From Photobacterium sp. JCM 19050 (lineage in GTDB: Bacteria > Pseudomonadota > Gammaproteobacteria > Enterobacterales > Vibrionaceae), in assembly GCA_001310455.1 (NCBI GenBank), contig BAXG01000002.1, positions 186,001 to 250,000 of the forward strand: 64,000 bases of DNA. Direction: 5' to 3'. The position numbers and the translations under genes are program-made. Under the pieces are notes generated by a model. That model saw only the letters and a program-made list of their open reading frames with translations. It did no database searches and was not told the origin of the DNA. The first letter of the stretch is position 1. Each line of letters opens with the position of its first letter. This document shows positions 50,497-60,118 of the stretch, piece by piece.

Positions 50497-51629
50497 ATGA
50501 GCGTTGTGACCGAAGGGGCAGCGGTGAGCCCTGCCGACAATAAACCGGTGCTGGTACAGATTGACCGGGTCAGTAAACTATTTGGTGATGTCCGGGCGGT
50601 GGACGATGTGTCGCTGACCATAAACAAAGGGGAAATCTTTTCCCTGCTTGGCGGTTCCGGTTCGGGAAAATCGACCCTTCTCCGGATGCTGGCCGGGTTT
50701 GAAAAGCCTTCTTCCGGGCGAATCTTCCTCGACGGTGAAGATATCACCGACGTACCGCCTTATGACCGCCCCATTAATATGATGTTCCAGTCCTATGCCT
50801 TGTTCCCCCATATGACGGTGGCACAGAACATCGCCTTTGGGCTCAAGCAGGACAAACTGCCCAAAGCAGAAATCAAATCCCGGGTGGATGAGATGCTGCG
50901 GCTGGTCCAGATGGAAGCCTACGCCTTCCGTAAACCACACCAGCTTTCTGGTGGCCAGCGTCAGCGTGTAGCACTGGCAAGGTCATTGGCGAAACGGCCA
51001 AAGCTGCTGTTGCTGGATGAGCCGATGGGGGCATTGGACAAAAAACTGCGTACTCAGATGCAGCTGGAAGTGGTGGAGATCCTTGAGCGTGTCGGCGTGA
51101 CCTGCGTGATGGTGACTCACGACCAGGAAGAGGCGATGACCATGGCCGGACGCATATCCATTATGCATGAGGCTGGATTGCCCAGACCGGTACGCCGATG
51201 GATATCTATGAGAGCCCCAACAGCCGGATGATTGCCGAGTTTATCGGCTCGGTAAATATCTTCGAAGGGGAGATTACCGTCGACGAGGCCGACCACTGCA
51301 TTATCCAGCCGGATAACCTGCAAAACCGGTTTTATGTGGGGCACGGTGTGGCGACCAACGTCGAGGACAAACGCGTCTGGCTGGCTGTGCGTCCGGAAAA
51401 GACCATGATGAGCCGCGAGAAACCGGCAGACGAATACAACTGGGCAGAAGGTGTGGTGGATGATATCGCCTACCTTGGCGGGCAGTCGGTGTATTACATT
51501 CGCCTGCCTGGAGACAAGGTGGTGATGTGCAGCCTGACCAACACTGAGCGCCGGGCTGACCGCCCGACCTGGGAAGACCGGGTTTACATCAGTTGGGAGG
51601 CCACCAGTGGGGTGGTGCTGCGCGTATGA
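50497..51629 (+). CDS. potG: Polyamine ABC transporter ATP-binding protein (PotG-like), one frame break
   Basis: Walker [19 protein letters not shown], signature [17 protein letters not shown] and Walker [17 protein letters not shown]. The C-terminus is the TOBE domain ([24 protein letters not shown]) typical of MalK/PotA-like proteins. One base is missing near 51172 ([21 protein letters not shown] expected in two parts). Restored length is 377 residues, the E. coli PotG length. ATG 50497 begins MSVVTEGA. The end overlaps potH by four bases. Confidence 0.9.
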
Positions 51630-52525
51630 CGAAACAAAAGATACTGTTTCCTAAAGGGCGGCATTTCACCATCGGGTTTCCCTATCTGTGGCTGCTGCTG
51701 TTCTTCACTATCCCGTTTATCATTGTCCTGAAGATAAGCTTTTCCACCGCAGCGCTGGCAATCCCGCCCTACGAGCCACTGTTTGAATACGTCGACGGTG
51801 TGCTGACCGCGGTATTTAACCTGGAAAACTACCTCTGGATACTGGACGATCCGCTGTATTACACCGCCTATCTCAGCTCGGTGAAGATAGCCTTTTTCTC
51901 CACCCTCGGTTGCCTGTTGCTGGGATACCCCATGGCCTACGCCATTGCCCGCGCGCCGTTCGCCGGCAAACCGTACTGCTCCTGCTGATAATGCTGCCTT
52001 CCTGGACCTCGTTTCTTATCCGGGTTTATGCGTGGATGGCATTCTCAGCAATACCGGCCTTATCAACAACAGCCTGATGTGGCTTGGGATCATCAGCGAA
52101 CCTATCCAGATGCTCAACACCAATTTTGCGGTCTATATCGGCATTATTTACGCCTACCTGCCGTTTATGGTGCTGCCGCTTTACGCCAATCTGGTAAAGC
52201 TGGATAACAGCCTGCTGGAGGCCGCCGCAGATTTGGGTTCACGCAACCTCAACACTTTCTGGACGGTGACATTGCCGCTCTCAAAAGGCGGCGTGATTGC
52301 CGGCTCCATGCTGGTGTTTATTCCGGTTGTGGGGGAGTTTGTTATCCCGGAACTGCTTGGCGGCGCGGAAACTCTGATGATAGGCAAGGTGCTGTGCAGG
52401 AATTCTTTAACAACCGAGACTGGCCGGTGGCGTCAGCACTGGCGATTATCATGCTGGCATTGCTGATTATCCCGATCACCCTGTTCCACCACTATCAGGC
52501 CAAAGAGCTGGAGGCAGACCGATGA
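51626..52525 (+). CDS. potH: Polyamine ABC transporter permease (PotH-like), three frame breaks
   Basis: Membrane permease; the start [22 protein letters not shown] is followed by a first helix LLLFFTIPFIIVLKISF. The permease loop is DLGSRNLNTFWTVTLPLSKGGVIAGS (in two motifs: EAAADLGSRN, LPLSKGGVIAGS). Bases are missing near 51968, 52040 and 52398; frames run 2-1-0-2, each one missing base. Restored length is 300 residues. It starts inside the potG stop and ends inside the potI start (ATGA both times), so the three genes are coupled. Confidence 0.88.
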
Positions 52526-53346
52526 AAAGAATGGGCTTTTCAACCTTCATGCTGTGGGTCGGGCTGCTGTTCCTCTACCTGCCGATGCTGATATTGGTGA
52601 TTTATTCCTTCAATGCCTCCAAGCTGGTAACGGTCTGGGGCGGGTTGTCACCGAAATGGTACGCCGAACTGTTCAAAGATGAGCAGATCCTTCAGGCGGT
52701 CTGGACCAGCCTGCGTATCGCTTTTTTCAGCTCCACCATGGCAGTAGTGATAGGCACAATGGCGGCCTTTGTCATGACCCGGTTTCGCCGTTCCTTTGCC
52801 CGGTTGACGCTTTCTAACATGATCACCGCACCGCTGGTCATGCCGGATGTCATTATCGGCCTGTCTCTGCTTTTGCTGTTCGTCCAGATGGGCGACATCT
52901 TCGGATGGCCGGCAGAGCGTGGGATGACCACGGTGTGGATAGCGCACTCCACCTTCTGTGCCGCTTATGTGGCGGTGGTGGTGTCGTCACGCCTGCGGGA
53001 TCTGGATTTCTCCATTGAGGAAGCAGCCATGGATCTCGGAGCCCGACCCCTCAAAGTGTTCTTTGTGATTACTGTACCGATGATTACCCCGGCGCTGGTG
53101 GCCGGATGGCTGCTCAGTTTCAGCCTGTCGCTGGATGATTTGGTGATCGCCAGTTTTGTCTCCGGGCCGGGTTCGACCACGCTGCCGATGGTGGTGTTCT
53201 CGTCTGTGCGACTTGGTGTGTCACCGAAGATCAACGCGCTGGCGACCCTGATTATTCTGGTGGTGTCCCTGTTTGCCTTCCTCTCCTGGTACTTTGCGCA
53301 CCGGGCCGAATTGAAATCGAGGCAACAGATGGCTGCTGAAAACTGA
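52522..53346 (+). CDS. potI: Polyamine ABC transporter permease (PotI-like)
   Basis: 274 residues, about six helices, with the loop EEAAMDLGARPLKVFFVITVP that docks on the ATPase. N-terminus MKRMGFSTFMLWVGLLFLYLPM and NASKLVTVWGG match PotI. Intact frame. Overlaps the potH end by four bases; puuB2 follows after 30 bases, so uptake and catabolism genes are probably cotranscribed. Confidence 0.92.
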   Translation: MKRMGFSTFMLWVGLLFLYLPMLILVIYSFNASKLVTVWGGLSPKWYAELFKDEQILQAVWTSLRIAFFSSTMAVVIGTMAAFVMTRFRRSFARLTLSNMITAPLVMPDVIIGLSLLLLFVQMGDIFGWPAERGMTTVWIAHSTFCAAYVAVVVSSRLRDLDFSIEEAAMDLGARPLKVFFVITVPMITPALVAGWLLSFSLSLDDLVIASFVSGPGSTTLPMVVFSSVRLGVSPKINALATLIILVVSLFAFLSWYFAHRAELKSRQQMAAEN

Positions 53347-53376
53347 TTTCAGCGGAAAAATATAAAGGAATTATCC

Positions 53377-54645
53377 ATGTCTGAAGTCCAACATGCGCCG
53401 TCATTTTACGCGGCGTCAGCTAACCCTGCGCCTGACAGACCCAAGCTGGAAGGAGATGTCAGTACTGATGTGTGTGTTATCGGGGCCGGATATACCGGGC
53501 TCTCGTCCGCGCTTCACCTTTTGGAAGCCGGGTTCTCCGTGACCGTGGTGGAAGCGGCCAAAGTCGGTTGGGGAGCATCAGGGCGTAACGGCGGACAGAT
53601 CGTTAACAGCTACAGCCGGGATATCGATGTTATCGAAAAGATAGTCGGTAAAGGGCAGGCGGCGCTGTTTGGAGAAATGGCTTTTGAAGGAGGCCGGATT
53701 ATCCGTGAGCGCGTAGAAAAGTACGGAATTCAGTGCGATCTCAAGGATGGCGGGGTATTCGCCGCTCTCAATGCCAGACAGATGGCGGAGCTTGAGCACC
53801 AGAAAGCGCTTTGGGAGCGTTACGGGTATGACCAGCTTGAGCTGCTGGACGATGAAGATATTCGCAAGGTTGTCGGGACGGAGCGCTACACCGGCGGCTT
53901 GCTCGACAAAGCCGGCGGCCATATCCACCCGCTGAATCTGGCACTTGGGGAAGCGGAGGCAGTGGAGTCCCTTGGCGGAAAAATCTATGAGCAATCTCCG
54001 GTTATCCGGGTGGAAACCGGTGAAAAAGCCAAGGTAGTCACTGAACACGGCGTGGTGGAAGCTGGCTTTGTGATTGTAGCCGGCAATGCCTACCTCGGTG
54101 GCTTGATGCCGGAACTGCAGGCCAAATCCATGCCCTGCGGCACTCAGGTCATTACTACAGAGCCCCTTAGCGATGAACTTGCCGAGCGCCTGCTGCCTAA
54201 GGATTACTGCGTGGAAGATTGTAACTACCTGCTCGATTACTTCCGGCTTTCGGCGGACAAGCGGCTGATTTATGGCGGTGGCGTCGTTTACGGGGCGAGG
54301 GATCCGTCCGATATTGAAGCCATTATCCGGCCAAAAATGCTGAAAACATTCCCGCAATTGCAGGATGTAAAAATCGATTATACCTGGACCGGCAACTTCC
54401 TCCTGACCCTGTCGAGGCTTCCGCAGGTTGGCCGGATAGGCAGCAATATTTATTACTCGCAGGGGTGCAGCGGTCACGGCGTAACCTATACCCATCTGGC
54501 CGGGAAGTTGCTCAGCGAGGCGATTAACGGCCAGGCCAAGCGGTTTGATGCCTTTGCATCACTTCCTCATTACCCGTTTCCGGGCGGGCATACGTTCAGA
54601 GTGCCGTTTTCCGCGCTCGGGGCATGGTATTATTCTGCGGGATAA
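53377..54645 (+). CDS. puuB: Gamma-glutamylputrescine oxidase PuuB (second copy)
   Basis: 422-residue FAD oxidoreductase with SFYAASANPAPDRPKLEGDV, the FAD-binding VCVIGAGYTGLSSALHLLE and GWGASGRNGGQIVNSYSRDID, closely resembling E. coli PuuB in length and motifs. The C-terminal SRLPQVGRIGSNIYYSQGCSGHGVTYTH segment, near the flavin site, is intact. It appears the more canonical of the two copies, and no break was found. Together with PuuA, PuuC and PuuD it completes the gamma-glutamyl route from putrescine to GABA. Confidence 0.92.
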   Translation: MSEVQHAPSFYAASANPAPDRPKLEGDVSTDVCVIGAGYTGLSSALHLLEAGFSVTVVEAAKVGWGASGRNGGQIVNSYSRDIDVIEKIVGKGQAALFGEMAFEGGRIIRERVEKYGIQCDLKDGGVFAALNARQMAELEHQKALWERYGYDQLELLDDEDIRKVVGTERYTGGLLDKAGGHIHPLNLALGEAEAVESLGGKIYEQSPVIRVETGEKAKVVTEHGVVEAGFVIVAGNAYLGGLMPELQAKSMPCGTQVITTEPLSDELAERLLPKDYCVEDCNYLLDYFRLSADKRLIYGGGVVYGARDPSDIEAIIRPKMLKTFPQLQDVKIDYTWTGNFLLTLSRLPQVGRIGSNIYYSQGCSGHGVTYTHLAGKLLSEAINGQAKRFDAFASLPHYPFPGGHTFRVPFSALGAWYYSAG

Positions 54646-54676
54646 ACTCGGGATTTAACGTCAGGAGAATCCAAAC

Positions 54677-56125
54677 GTGAAACTAAATGACAAGAGCTTG
54701 CTAAAACAGCGGGCCTATATTGGTGGTGAGTGGCTGGATGCGTTGTCCGGCAAAAAAGCAGCGGTGACCAACCCGGCTGACGGCAGCGTACTGGCACATG
54801 TGCCGGTAATGGGTGAGGAAGAAACCCGCAAAGCGATTGAGCTTGCTGAGAAAGCCCAGCCAGCATGGCGGGCAAAAACAGCCAAGGAGCGCGCCACTAT
54901 CCTGCGTCGCTGGTATGAACTGATGCTGGAAAACCAGGAAGACCTGGCGCAGTTGATGACCGCTGAGCAAGGTAAACCTCTGGCTGAAGCACGCGGTGAA
55001 ATTGTGTATGCCGCCTCTTTTATTGAATGGTTTGCAGAAGAAGCCAAACGTGTTTACGGCGACACCATTCCGGGCCATCAGGGCGATAAGCGTATTATCG
55101 TGACCAAACAGCCGGTTGGGGTAACCGCTGCGATTACACCGTGGAACTTCCCGGCAGCAATGATCACCCGCAAAGCTGCGCCAGCACTGGCAGCAGGTTG
55201 TGCCATGGTGGTGAAGCCTGCACCGCAAACCCCGCTTTCAGCACTGGCACTGGCGGAACTGGCGCACCGGGCCGGCATCCCGGCCGGGCTGTTCAGTGTG
55301 GTGACCGGTGATGCGCTGGCAGTAGGCGGTGAGCTCTGTGCCAACCCGGTTGTGCGCAAGCTTTCGTTTACCGGCTCTACCGGCGTTGGTATCAAGCTGA
55401 TGGAGCAGTGCGCACCCACCCTTAAAAAGCTGTCCCTTGAACTGGGCGGCAATGCCCCGTTTATTGTGTTTGATGACGCAGACCTTGATAAAGCGGTCGA
55501 GGGGGCAATGATTTCCAAATTCCGCAATGCCGGGCAAACCTGTGTTTGTGCCAACCGCCTTTACGTGCAGGATGGTGTCTATGATGCCTTCGCTGAGAAA
55601 CTGGCCGCGGCGGTTGCCAAACTCCAAGTCGGGCCGGGTACGGAAGACGGCGTTACCACCGGACCGCTGATTGATGACAAGGCCGTGGACAAAGTGAAGT
55701 CCCACCTCGAGGATGCGATCAGCAAGGGGGCGACGGTGATTGCCGGAGGCAAATCCCATGAGCTGGGTGGCACTTTCTTTGAGCCAACCATCGTGACCGG
55801 TGTGAACCAGCAAATGGTGGTTGCGCGGGAAGAAACCTTTGGCCCGCTGGCGCCGCTGTTCCGCTTCAAAGATGAAGACGAGGTTATCCGTATGGCGAAC
55901 GATACCGAATTCGGCCTCGCAGCGTACTTCTATGCCAATAATCTTTCGCGGGTATGGAAGGTGGCGGAAGCGCTGGAATACGGCATGGTGGGCGTGAATA
56001 CCGGATTGATCTCTACCGAGGTTGCCCCGTTTGGCGGAATGAAGTCATCCGGCCTTGGCCGGGAAGGTTCCAAGTACGGAATCGAGGAATATCTGGAAAT
56101 GAAATATCTCTGTTTGTCGATTTAA
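54677..56125 (+). CDS. gabD: Succinate-semialdehyde dehydrogenase GabD
   Basis: 482-residue aldehyde dehydrogenase. Motifs: ITPWNFPAAMITRKAAPALAAG (coenzyme and substrate tunnel), FTGSTGVGIKLM, catalytic glutamate in LELGGNAPF and the catalytic cysteine in NAGQTCVCANRLYVQDGVYDAF, followed by EETFGPLAPLF. The GQTCVCANR sequence and length fit NADP-dependent GabD, which oxidises succinate semialdehyde to succinate, the end product of GABA degradation. 32 bases after puuB2. Intact frame. A 13-base stem terminator follows. Confidence 0.93.
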   Translation: MKLNDKSLLKQRAYIGGEWLDALSGKKAAVTNPADGSVLAHVPVMGEEETRKAIELAEKAQPAWRAKTAKERATILRRWYELMLENQEDLAQLMTAEQGKPLAEARGEIVYAASFIEWFAEEAKRVYGDTIPGHQGDKRIIVTKQPVGVTAAITPWNFPAAMITRKAAPALAAGCAMVVKPAPQTPLSALALAELAHRAGIPAGLFSVVTGDALAVGGELCANPVVRKLSFTGSTGVGIKLMEQCAPTLKKLSLELGGNAPFIVFDDADLDKAVEGAMISKFRNAGQTCVCANRLYVQDGVYDAFAEKLAAAVAKLQVGPGTEDGVTTGPLIDDKAVDKVKSHLEDAISKGATVIAGGKSHELGGTFFEPTIVTGVNQQMVVAREETFGPLAPLFRFKDEDEVIRMANDTEFGLAAYFYANNLSRVWKVAEALEYGMVGVNTGLISTEVAPFGGMKSSGLGREGSKYGIEEYLEMKYLCLSI

Positions 56126-56143
56126 ATGGCAGACAGTGAAACG

Positions 56144-56176
56144 TAAAAAGCGAGGCTGAACCAGCCTCGCTTTTCT
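56144..56176. terminator. Bidirectional terminator between gabD and cupin gene
   Basis: Perfect 13-base stem AAAAGCGAGGCTG (56146-56158) / CAGCCTCGCTTTT (56162-56174) with a three-base loop, between convergent genes. Confidence 0.9.
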
Positions 56177-56200
56177 TTTGGAGAGTGTTTGGTTGAATAA

Positions 56201-56563
56201 TCACTCTGCCTCAAAGGTCACGTAGATTTTCCGGCAGGGTTTAAGCACTTCCCAGGTACCTTCGAAACCGGCGGGAATGGTAAAGCTGTCTCCCTCATTC
56301 ACACGCATTTCGTTGCCTTCGGTATCGCGGATAATGGCCGCACCTTCAATAATGTGGCAGAACTCGTGCTCGGAATAACTGACTTTCCATTTACCCGGCA
56401 GGGATTGCCAGACGCCGGAATTGAACTGCCCGCAAGGACTGGAATAACTGTTCACCATCTGCTGTAAAGGGTTACCGTGAACAACCTTCAGGGGGCTCGG
56501 GCTAAACGGGGTTTCAAAGGGGCCCGAGTGTTTGAGGGATTTAATATCTTGTACTGTTTGCAT
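56201..56563 (-). CDS. Cupin-domain protein (cupin_3 type)
   Basis: 120-residue single cupin domain. Motifs: GVWQSLPGKWKVSYSEHEFCHIIEGAAIIRD (first cupin box region; shown in parts GKWKVSYSEHEFCHI and EGAAIIRD) and NEGDSFTIPAGFEGTWEVL (second box). Short cupin_3 proteins of this type occur next to aminotransferases and polyamine or purine catabolic genes; their reaction is not established. It is transcribed in the same direction as the aminotransferase to its right, separated by about 350 bases. Intact frame. Confidence 0.75.
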   Translation of the reverse strand: MQTVQDIKSLKHSGPFETPFSPSPLKVVHGNPLQQMVNSYSSPCGQFNSGVWQSLPGKWKVSYSEHEFCHIIEGAAIIRDTEGNEMRVNEGDSFTIPAGFEGTWEVLKPCRKIYVTFEAE

Positions 56564-56909
56564 GGCTATTGCTCTTAACGCTATCCACCGTCACGCCACA
56601 TGGTCGCTGAAAGTGGTACTACTTCCTGTAAATTGGCAGCGGTTCAGGAATCACTTCTGCGGATCTTTCCGGCCTGCTGCTCTCCTCATACTGAACCGCA
56701 AGTGGGTGGGTAAACCGAGCGGATTCAGGGTGGTGATGTTATCGCTGACGGGCCTGTCGGCATGGCCTGGGCAAAAAAACACCACTCCCAATCAAAATAC
56801 CGTTTCCATTATTGATTTCCTACTCATTTATGAGCCGGAAAATATCATTTCTCCGGCTGCACAAATTAAGTACCTGATTTTAGTCGAACTCACATTTGGC
56901 CTGTTTCGG
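56564..56909. other. Gap between the cupin gene and the second aminotransferase
   Basis: 346 bases. No reliable gene. A weak hairpin (AGCCGGA at 56833-56839, TCCGGCT at 56852-56858) may terminate the leftward aminotransferase transcript; the cupin promoter should lie near 56600. A long frame on the plus strand crosses here but is antisense to the aminotransferase and has no family similarity. Confidence 0.45.
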
Positions 56910-58243
56910 TCAATTTACAGCGCGGATTGCTTTTTCCAGCGTGCTTACTGCCTGGTCGATGTGCTTGCTTTCCAGAATAAGCGGTGGCGACATAGCAATA
57001 ATGTCGCCGCTTCCCCGAACCAGAGTACCGTTCCAGAAGCAGTGCCTGAAGATGTCATAACCCCGTTTGCCAATGCCGTCCTCCCTCGGGGCAAACTGGA
57101 TACCGGCAACCAGCCCGGTGTTTCGCACGTCGATGACATTCGGCAGGGAAGCCAGGCTGTGAACCGCCTCTTCCCACTCTTTGCCCAGGGTAACGGCTTT
57201 TTCGAACAGGCCTTCATCGCGGTAGATATCCAGCGTGGCAATGGCGGCAGCAGCGGCAACCGGGTGGCCGGAATAGGTATAGCCGTGGAAGAGTTCAATC
57301 AGGTTTTCCGGGCCGTCCATAAACGCATCATGGATTCGGTCACTGACAAGGGCTGCTCCCATCGGGATCGCGCCGTTGGTCAGGGCTTTGGCGGTGGTCA
57401 TGATATCCGGCGTGACGTCCCATTGTTGGCTGGCAAACGCGCTGCCCACCCGGCCAAACCCGGTAATGACTTCATCAAAGATCAGCAGGATGTCGTGCTT
57501 GAGGGTAATTTCACGCAGGCGCTTGAGGTAGCCTTCGGGGGAAGGATGACCCCGGCAGAGCCGGACATTGGCTCTACAATTACAGCGGCGATATTCTCCG
57601 GCCCGTGCAGGTTAATCAGTTGCTCCAGTGCATCGGCCTTTTCCGCGCCGTGCTCCGGCAGACCACGGGTGAACGCGTTCTTTTCCAGGTCCAGCGTGTG
57701 GGGCAGGTGGTCTACTCCGGGCAGCAGTTGGCTGCTGAAGGTTTTGCGGTTGTTGGGGATGCCGCCGACGGAAATACCGCCAAAACCGACACCGTGGTAG
57801 CCAAGCTCCCGGCCGATGAATTTAGTGCGGGTAGCCTGCCCGCGGGCGCGTTGGTATCCGAGCGCGATTTTCAGCGCTGTGTCGACCGACTCCGATCCTG
57901 AATTGGTGTAAAAGATTTTGTTCAGGTCGCCGGGGCTGATTTCTGCCAGCCTTTCTGCCAGTTCAAAGGGGAGAGGGTGGCCCATCTGGAAGGTAGGGGC
58001 GTAATCCAGTTCAGCAACCTGACGGGCGACAGCTTCCGAGATTTCCCGGCGTCCGTGACCGGCATTGCAACACCACAAGCCCGAGGTGGCATCCAGTACC
58101 TGATTACCGTCAGCGTCGGTGTAATACATGCCTTCAGCCTTAGTCAGCAGGCGTGGTGTGGACTTGTATTGTCGGTTCGCGGTAAAGGGCATCCAGAAGT
58201 TATCCAGTTGCGCTCCGGTGTCAAAATGGGACTGGCGTGACAT
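56910..58243 (-). CDS. Omega-amino acid:pyruvate aminotransferase (class III), one frame break
   Basis: Class III PLP aminotransferase similar to beta-alanine:pyruvate aminotransferases. Motifs: FTANRQYKSTPRLLTKAEGMYY, GHPLPFELAERLAEISPGDL, IFYTNSGSESVDTALKIAL (phosphate site), FDEVITGFGRVGSAFA and PLP lysine in MTTAKALTNGAIPMG. One G is missing near 57537 (ILPPEGYLKRLREI expected). Restored length is 444 residues. The substrate may be beta-alanine, GABA or aminopropyl-derived compounds from longer polyamines; this is inferred from the cluster. Divergent from puuC. Confidence 0.88.
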
Positions 58244-58313
58244 AAGCTGATTCCTTTCTGGGTTGTGATGTTAAACAAGTGTTGCCGACAAGGTTATATT
58301 TGCCATACTATGT

Positions 58314-58328
58314 CAAATATAATGAACG
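58314..58328 (+). promoter_or_regulatory. PuuR-like box between the second aminotransferase and puuC
   Basis: CAAATATAATGAACG matches 13 of 15 positions of the E. coli consensus AAAATATAATGAACA. A second TGTTCAT core lies on the opposite strand at 58342-58348. Both sit between the divergent aminotransferase and puuC genes. Confidence 0.7.
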
Positions 58329-58474
58329 GTAAAACATTTTTTGTTCATTTAAAAAAACAGATGCAGGTTATCTGTAAATTATATTGAAACACTGAAAAAT
58401 GATTTCCGTATCAGGGGTTTCTATCAATTGGAACAGGCTTGACGAGTGCAGGCCGGCTATTCAGGGAGCGGGTT

Positions 58475-59959
58475 ATGAAGACACGTATGGAATGGGAAGG
58501 GTATGCAGATTCACTGTCCATCAACGGACTGGCTTTTGTTAACGGTGAATATACCCCGGCAGAATCTGGCGAAACATTCGATTGCATCAGCCCGGTAGAC
58601 GGCCGGCTGCTGACAAAGGTTGCAAGCTGCCAGCAAGCCGATGCTGACAAGGCAGTGAAAAATGCGCGAGACACCTTTTCTTCTGGAGTGTGGGCGCATT
58701 TACCCCCGGCAGAGCGCAAGAAGGTGATGATCCGTTTTGCTGACCTGATAGAGCAAAACGGCGATGAGCTGGCATTGCTGGAAACCCTGGATATGGGCAA
58801 GCCTATCCGTTATTCCAAGGCTGTGGATGTGTTCGGGGCCGCCCGGGCGATTCGCTGGTCTGGCGAAGCTGTTGACAAAATCTATGATGAACTGGCCCCC
58901 ACACCCCACAATGAAATCGGCATGGTAACCCGCGAGCCGGTTGGCGTGGTCGCCGCAATCGTCCCGTGGAACTTTCCGATGCTGATGGCTTGCTGGAAGC
59001 TTGGCCCGGCGCTGGCATCCGGCAACTCGGTGATCCTGAAACCATCAGAAAAGTCCCCCCTGAGTGCTATCCGGCTGGCGCAGATTGCCATTGAAGCCGG
59101 TATTCCCAAAGGCGTGCTCAATGTCCTGCCGGTTACGGTCATACTGTCGGTCAGGCACTGGCGCTGCATATGGACGTGGATACCTGGTGTTTACCGGCTC
59201 CACCAAAATTGCCAAACAACTGATGATTTATGCCGGGCAGTCGAACATGAAGCGTGTCTGGCTGGAAGCCGGAGGCAAGAGCCCGAATGTCGTGTTTGCC
59301 GATGCACCCGACCTGAAAGCCGCCGCCGCATCGGCCGCTTCTGCCATCGCCTTTAACCAGGGGGAAGTGTGTACCGCCGGTTCCCGTCTGCTGGTGGAAG
59401 CCTCCATTAAAGATACCTTTATTGACATGGTGATCGAGGAGCTGAAATCCTGGCATCCAGGCACCCGCTGGATCCGGAATCCCAGAACGGGGCCGTGGTG
59501 GATAGCCAGCAACTGGCAACCGTGCTCCGTTATATTGAATCCGGTAAACAAGAGGGGGCGGCTCTCGTGCACGGTGGCGAGCAGGTGATGGAAAGTACCG
59601 GCGGGTTCTATGTCGCGCCGACTGTGTTCAGCAATGTGAACAACAACATGGTCATCGCCAGGGAGGAAATTTTTGGCCCGGTGTTGTCGGTTATCAGCTT
59701 CGACACGGCAGAAGAAGCCGTTGCGATTGCCAACGATACCGATTACGGGCTGGCTGCCTCGGTCTGGACATCAGATATCAGCAAAGCCCATAAAGCGTCC
59801 CGTGATCTCCGAACCGGCATGGTGTGGGTCAACCACTATGACGGCGGCGATATGACCGCGCCGTTTGGCGGTTACAAGCAATCCGGCAATGGCCGGGATA
59901 AGTCTCTCCACGCGTTTGACAAGTACACAGAAATCAAAGCGACCTGGATCGCACTCTAG
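58475..59959 (+). CDS. puuC: Gamma-glutamyl-gamma-aminobutyraldehyde dehydrogenase PuuC, three frame breaks
   Basis: Oxidises the aldehyde made by PuuB to gamma-glutamyl-GABA. Motifs: VPWNFPMLMACWKLGPALASG, KPSEKSPLSAIRLA, FTGSTKIAKQLMIYAGQS, LEAGGKSPNVVF, catalytic cysteine in FNQGEVCTAGSRL and PFGGYKQSGNGRDKSLHAFDKYTEIKATW in its usual place (quoted in part). Bases are missing near 59128, 59185 and 59455; the frame steps 2-1-0-2, each one deletion. Restored length is 495 residues, exactly that of E. coli PuuC. ATG 58475 follows GGGAGCGGG. Confidence 0.92.
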
Positions 59960-59997
59960 CGGTCAGGCGCAACAGCCGCATCCTTTCTGTCTGGGTT

Positions 59998-60031
59998 GCC
60001 CCACAGCTTAACGGCTGGCGGGGGCTTTTTT
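59998..60031 (+). terminator. Terminator after puuC
   Basis: GCCCC-A-CAGC / GCTG-GCG-GGGGC imperfect stem followed by six T residues. Confidence 0.8.
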
Positions 60032-60083
60032 GCACCTAAGTTTTTGATTTCAGCTTCACGGGCAGTTTTCGCCAAAATCCGTA

Positions 60084-60117
60084 TTGACAGTTCTGCGTTT
60101 ACTGATTATTTATACAG
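60084..60117 (+). promoter_or_regulatory. dinB promoter with LexA (SOS) box abutting the start codon
   Basis: TTGACA at 60084-60089 is a consensus -35. With a 17-base spacer the -10 is TATTTA (60107-60112). CTG (60102-60104), ten A/T-rich bases and CAG (60115-60117) make a LexA box that covers the -10 and ends one base before the dinB ATG. Confidence 0.8.
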
Positions 60118-60118
60118 T

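Noticed and set aside
53578..54495. A 305-codon open frame on the minus strand
   Set aside because: Antisense to puuB2, whose protein is clearly homologous to a known family in the other direction.
56532..57800. A 422-codon open frame on the plus strand
   Set aside because: It is antisense to the class III aminotransferase, has no recognisable motifs and no ribosome site; a composition-driven shadow.
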